NCBI GenBank assembly: GCA_913048245.1
Contig: CAJWWR010000007.1
Span: 1 to 44,938, forward strand
From: an uncultured Prochlorococcus sp.
Lineage (GTDB): Bacteria > Cyanobacteriota > Cyanobacteriia > PCC-6307 > Cyanobiaceae
Length of the DNA: 44,938 nucleotides
Direction: 5' to 3'
Below are positions 42,244-44,938 of the stretch, one piece after another. Made by a program: the position numbers and the translations under genes. The stretch's first letter is position 1. Each line of letters opens with the position of its first letter. The notes under the pieces are model-generated. The model was not told the DNA's origin and did no database searches. It saw only the letters and a list, made by a program, of their open reading frames with translations.

Positions 42244-43437
42244 ATGACGCCTGAAAGGCTTGGATTATTATGGGGTATTACTGTTTTTGCAGGAGCAATA
42301 GCAAGGTTAGTTTCTTCAATTACAGGTTTTCCAAGTGTAGTAATTCTTTTGCTTTCTGGGCTTTTTATAGGAAGATCTGGACTCGGTCTTGTTGAGCCCT
42401 TGGATCTGGGACAAGGACTTGAAACAATTGTTGGCTTATTGGTTTGCTTAGTCCTTTTTGAGGGCGGATTAAATTTGAGACTGCCGGAAGGGAATATTAG
42501 AAATACTGTATTAAGAATTTCATTCTTGAGATTAATTATTTCTTTGGCAGGAGGAATAATAGTAGCCCATTTGTTTGCTGGGTTGTCATGGGAAGTAGCG
42601 GCTGTGTACAGTGCGATTGTTTTAGCTACTGGACCTACTGTAATCTCACCATTAGTTGAACAAATAAAACTTGGTTCCCCTTTGTCAGATGTTTTAAAGG
42701 CAGAGGGCCTGGTTTTAGAGCCTATAGGTGCTGTTCTTGCGCTGTTACTACTTGAATTTCTTTTAGGCGATTTGCATGGATTAAAAGAAGTTTTTATTGC
42801 TCTAATGCAAAGATTAGGCGGTGGGATTTCCATTGGAATATTTGCAGGTTGGTTATTATCTGAGTTGTTGAAGAAAATTAAGAATAAGTCTTCTTTTGGA
42901 ATAGAACTTCAAGTAACAGTTGGGATTATTTTCTTGGCCTATGGAATTTGTGAATATTTCCTTCCAGAGTCAGGTTTACCAGCATCAGTAGCTGCTGGAT
43001 TTATCGTAGGTAAAAGAGAAACAATAGATAAGGAGAGGCTCGATACTCTTATAGGTGAATTAGCTCAGTTGGCAATTACAGTGCTTTTCCCATTGTTGGC
43101 ATCAGATGTAACCTGGGGCGAATTAAGTCCCCTTGGTTGGGGTGGAATAATATCCGTCTTAACAATGATGCTTGTTGTTCGACCAATTTCAGTATCTTTA
43201 GCGACTATTGGTCAAGGCCTCGAAATAAAGCAGAGAATATTTCTTGCTTGGTTGGCGCCTCGAGGCATAGTTACAGCTGCTGTAGCATCTCTTTTCGCAA
43301 TAAGACTTGAACAGGCTGGCATATTAGGCGCAGGACGTCTTCAAGGATTAGTTTTTTTAACCATTCTAATGACGGTAGGCATTCAAGGCCTTACAGCTAA
43401 ACCCCTTGCGAAATTTCTTAACTTAATAGATTCATAA
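42244..43437 (+). CDS. Cation:proton antiporter (CPA1/NhaP type)
   Basis: This is a membrane exchanger of Na+ or K+ for protons. The 397-residue protein has about 12 hydrophobic segments and no cytoplasmic regulatory tail. The unwound-helix motif is ATGPTVISPLVEQI (about 128-141) and the core acidic motif is AEGLVLEPIGAVLA (about 153-166). In the relatives I recall this reads DPIGA, so the presumed ion-binding acid here would be Glu instead of Asp. The late stretch LAWLAPRGIVTAAVASLFA carries the conserved Arg of the CPA1 fold. ATG start at 42244. Ion specificity cannot be read from sequence. It overlaps gltX by 6 bases. Confidence 0.85.
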   Translation: MTPERLGLLWGITVFAGAIARLVSSITGFPSVVILLLSGLFIGRSGLGLVEPLDLGQGLETIVGLLVCLVLFEGGLNLRLPEGNIRNTVLRISFLRLIISLAGGIIVAHLFAGLSWEVAAVYSAIVLATGPTVISPLVEQIKLGSPLSDVLKAEGLVLEPIGAVLALLLLEFLLGDLHGLKEVFIALMQRLGGGISIGIFAGWLLSELLKKIKNKSSFGIELQVTVGIIFLAYGICEYFLPESGLPASVAAGFIVGKRETIDKERLDTLIGELAQLAITVLFPLLASDVTWGELSPLGWGGIISVLTMMLVVRPISVSLATIGQGLEIKQRIFLAWLAPRGIVTAAVASLFAIRLEQAGILGAGRLQGLVFLTILMTVGIQGLTAKPLAKFLNLIDS

Positions 43438-44868
43438 AACTTCTAAAAATTCCCTTATTCTTTTATTGTCTTCCCCAATGAGCGATAATAGTTCCCAGCT
43501 TTCTATTAAATCTGGCCCATTAAGGCATCTAAAGAAAGACATTCTAAGAGATCTCATTAATAATCCTTTCTTGATTCCATGCTCTTTGGAAATAGAATTT
43601 AAGATTTCCTTGGCCAAATTATTATTAAATATTTTTTTATTGTTATTCAGATACCCTAAGACAAGCTTTAGGATGGTTTTTGAATCATTACTTTTCAGGA
43701 AATTTAAAGCATCATCTGTTATTTCTGGTGTCTCAAAGAATGGTTTAGACAGATAAACAACATCATTAATTACTGTTACAGAATCTTGAGCCAAGCAAGT
43801 TAATTTTAGACCCCATTCCTCAGATGGAGATGACCATCCTTCTTTTTCCCAGCACTCTTTAAATAGTTTGTGTAATTCATCTCTGCTCATTGATTTTATG
43901 TATTGGGCATTTACCCAATTTAGTTTTTCCCAATTAAATTTTGCTCCGGATTTATTAATATTTTTTAAATTAAAATTTTTAGCAATTTGGTCTAAGGAGA
44001 GAATCTCCTCTTGATCTTTATTTGGAGACCATCCTAAAAGCGCCATGTAGTTTGACATTGCCTCAGGAAGATATCCCATATCTTTAAATTCATCTATAGA
44101 TGTTACTGAATCACGTTTTGAAAGTTTTTTCCCTTCAGTATTGAGGATCAAAGGAGTATGAGAAAAGGATGGCAAATTAAATCCAAGTGCTTTGTATAAA
44201 AGAATTTGTTTAGCGGTATTTGAGATGTGATCTTCTCCTCTAACTACATGAGTAATATTCATGAAATTATCATCAACCACAACTGCTAAATTATAAAGAG
44301 GTTCTCCAATCTCATATCCATTAGCTCGCCTGGACAAAACCATATCTCCCCCAAGATCTTTGCCTAACCATTGAATTTCACCACGTATTAAATCATTCCA
44401 CTCAATCTCAACATCCTCTTCAATCTTAAATCTGATAACTGAAGTTTTACCTTCTGAAATGTATTTATCTATCTCATTAGCTGTCAGATTCCTATGTCTA
44501 TTATCGTGTTTTGGAGGTAACCTCATCTCTTTTTGTTCTTCTCTAAGTTTCTCACTCTCTTCTTCGGTTGTAAAACATCTATAAGCAAGCCCTTTATCGA
44601 GTAGTTGCTTAATCATCGATTTGTGAATGTCGATTCTATTGCTTTGTTTAATTATGTCTTCGTCCCAATCTAGCCCAAGCCATTTTAAGCCATTTAGAAT
44701 ATTTGTTGTAAATTTCTCTCTAGAACGATTAATATCGGTGTCTTCTATTCTTATGAGAAATTTACCATTAGTTTTTTTTGCATATAACCAGTTAAATAAA
44801 GCTGTTCTTGCTGTTCCTATGTGTAATGAACCAGTTGGACTAGGAGCTAATCTTAAACGGTTTTCCAA
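43432..44868 (-). CDS. gltX: Glutamyl-tRNA synthetase
   Basis: This enzyme charges tRNA-Glu. In cyanobacteria the product feeds both translation and, through glutamyl-tRNA reductase, all tetrapyrrole synthesis; many are non-discriminating and also charge tRNA-Gln. The 478-residue class I synthetase has HIGT (16-19) in place of HIGH and KLSKR (248-252) as the KMSKS loop. The catalytic core runs RIEDTDINRSR, EPLYNLAVVVDDNFMNITHVVRGEDHISNT. The start is TTG at 44868, immediately before the first strand. Only 17 bases separate it from the 3' end of tRNA-Asp on the same strand. Confidence 0.95.
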   Translation of the reverse strand: MENRLRLAPSPTGSLHIGTARTALFNWLYAKKTNGKFLIRIEDTDINRSREKFTTNILNGLKWLGLDWDEDIIKQSNRIDIHKSMIKQLLDKGLAYRCFTTEEESEKLREEQKEMRLPPKHDNRHRNLTANEIDKYISEGKTSVIRFKIEEDVEIEWNDLIRGEIQWLGKDLGGDMVLSRRANGYEIGEPLYNLAVVVDDNFMNITHVVRGEDHISNTAKQILLYKALGFNLPSFSHTPLILNTEGKKLSKRDSVTSIDEFKDMGYLPEAMSNYMALLGWSPNKDQEEILSLDQIAKNFNLKNINKSGAKFNWEKLNWVNAQYIKSMSRDELHKLFKECWEKEGWSSPSEEWGLKLTCLAQDSVTVINDVVYLSKPFFETPEITDDALNFLKSNDSKTILKLVLGYLNNNKKIFNNNLAKEILNSISKEHGIKKGLLMRSLRMSFFRCLNGPDLIESWELLSLIGEDNKRIREFLEVL

Positions 44869-44885
44869 TGAGATAATTATTAGAA

Positions 44886-44938
44886 CGGGACCGACGGGAT
44901 TCGAACCCGCAACTTCCGCCGTGACAGGGCGGTGCTCT
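44886..44938 (-). tRNA. tRNA-Asp (GUC), 5' end outside the window
   Basis: Read on the minus strand, the sequence gives an anticodon stem-loop CCGCC-CTGTCAC-GGCGG with anticodon GTC. A T-arm follows with the invariant TTCGAAT loop and stems GCGGG/CCCGT, then the 3' acceptor strand CGGTCCC with discriminator G at 44886. G at the discriminator position is the expected identity element for tRNA-Asp. The 5' acceptor strand and D-arm are cut off by the window edge. CCA is not encoded. Confidence 0.96.

Noticed and set aside
42240-42833. 197-codon open frame on the minus strand inside the antiporter gene
   Set aside because: The plus strand encodes a coherent 12-helix antiporter. The minus frame is rich in Pro, Ser, Asn and Lys without domain character, as expected for an antisense of a hydrophobic protein.

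Overview
The window is a compact, very AT-rich piece of a marine picocyanobacterial chromosome, most likely a high-light-adapted Prochlorococcus. The evidence is chlorophyll synthase (chlG), photosystem I genes psaF and psaJ, cytochrome b6f genes petC and petA with a PetP-like subunit, ndhB, a high-light-inducible (Hli) protein, a cyanobacterial AbrB regulator, the cytochrome oxidase cluster ctaC-D-E with ctaA-ctaB, strong AT bias and extreme gene packing. The species call rests on gene content and composition, not on a search.

Layout, left to right. 1-238: non-coding; 239-1755: a possible 50-codon membrane ORF and rsmB. 1765-4712 (minus): petP-like, chlG and a class A penicillin-binding protein in one tight operon. 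4764-7591: hisF and menG (plus), a DciA-like DUF721 protein (minus), and birA (plus). 7594-9808 (minus): ndhB and an ABC ATPase. 9972-15866 (plus): topA, an acidic-repeat lipoprotein, a DUF2232 membrane protein, a CobT-type enzyme and a Tat-type substrate-binding lipoprotein. 15855-18106: ferredoxin-fused aldo/keto reductase (minus), ribE (plus), cyAbrB (minus). 18201-25388: ctaC-ctaD-ctaE (minus) diverging from ctaA-ctaB and a two-gene ABC-2 exporter (plus). 25534-30810: groEL, a missed 59-codon membrane protein gene, fabG, ispD, LD-carboxypeptidase and ubiA. 30936-33040: ppx and a RodZ-like HTH protein. 33120-36261 (minus): petC-petA-lgt-cobM. 36384-40089: DUF3067, tatC, a small membrane protein, RqcH/NFACT and gmk. 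40086-40803 (minus): psaF-psaJ. 40875-43437 (plus): tsaD, hli and a cation/proton antiporter. 43432-44938 (minus): tRNA-Asp(GUC), cut by the window edge, followed closely by gltX.

Functionally most of the window serves the thylakoid: chlorophyll a synthesis, b6f, PSI, NDH-1, terminal oxidase with heme A synthesis, quinone synthesis (ubiA, menG) and Tat export (tatC, with the Rieske protein as a Tat-type client). The rest is housekeeping: cell wall, isoprenoids, fatty acids, histidine, riboflavin, biotinylation, cobalamin, lipoprotein maturation and translation quality control.

No mobile element, CRISPR array, phage gene, toxin-antitoxin pair or defence system was seen, and no gap exceeds 300 bases. 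I do not see a convincing previously undescribed system. The most interesting items are local: an in-frame 9-bp tandem repeat in a lipoprotein gene, an orphan Tat-type binding protein in the topA cluster, an aldo/keto reductase with an altered catalytic residue, tRNA-Asp-gltX linkage, two AT-only inverted repeats, and small genes that ORF calling misses.
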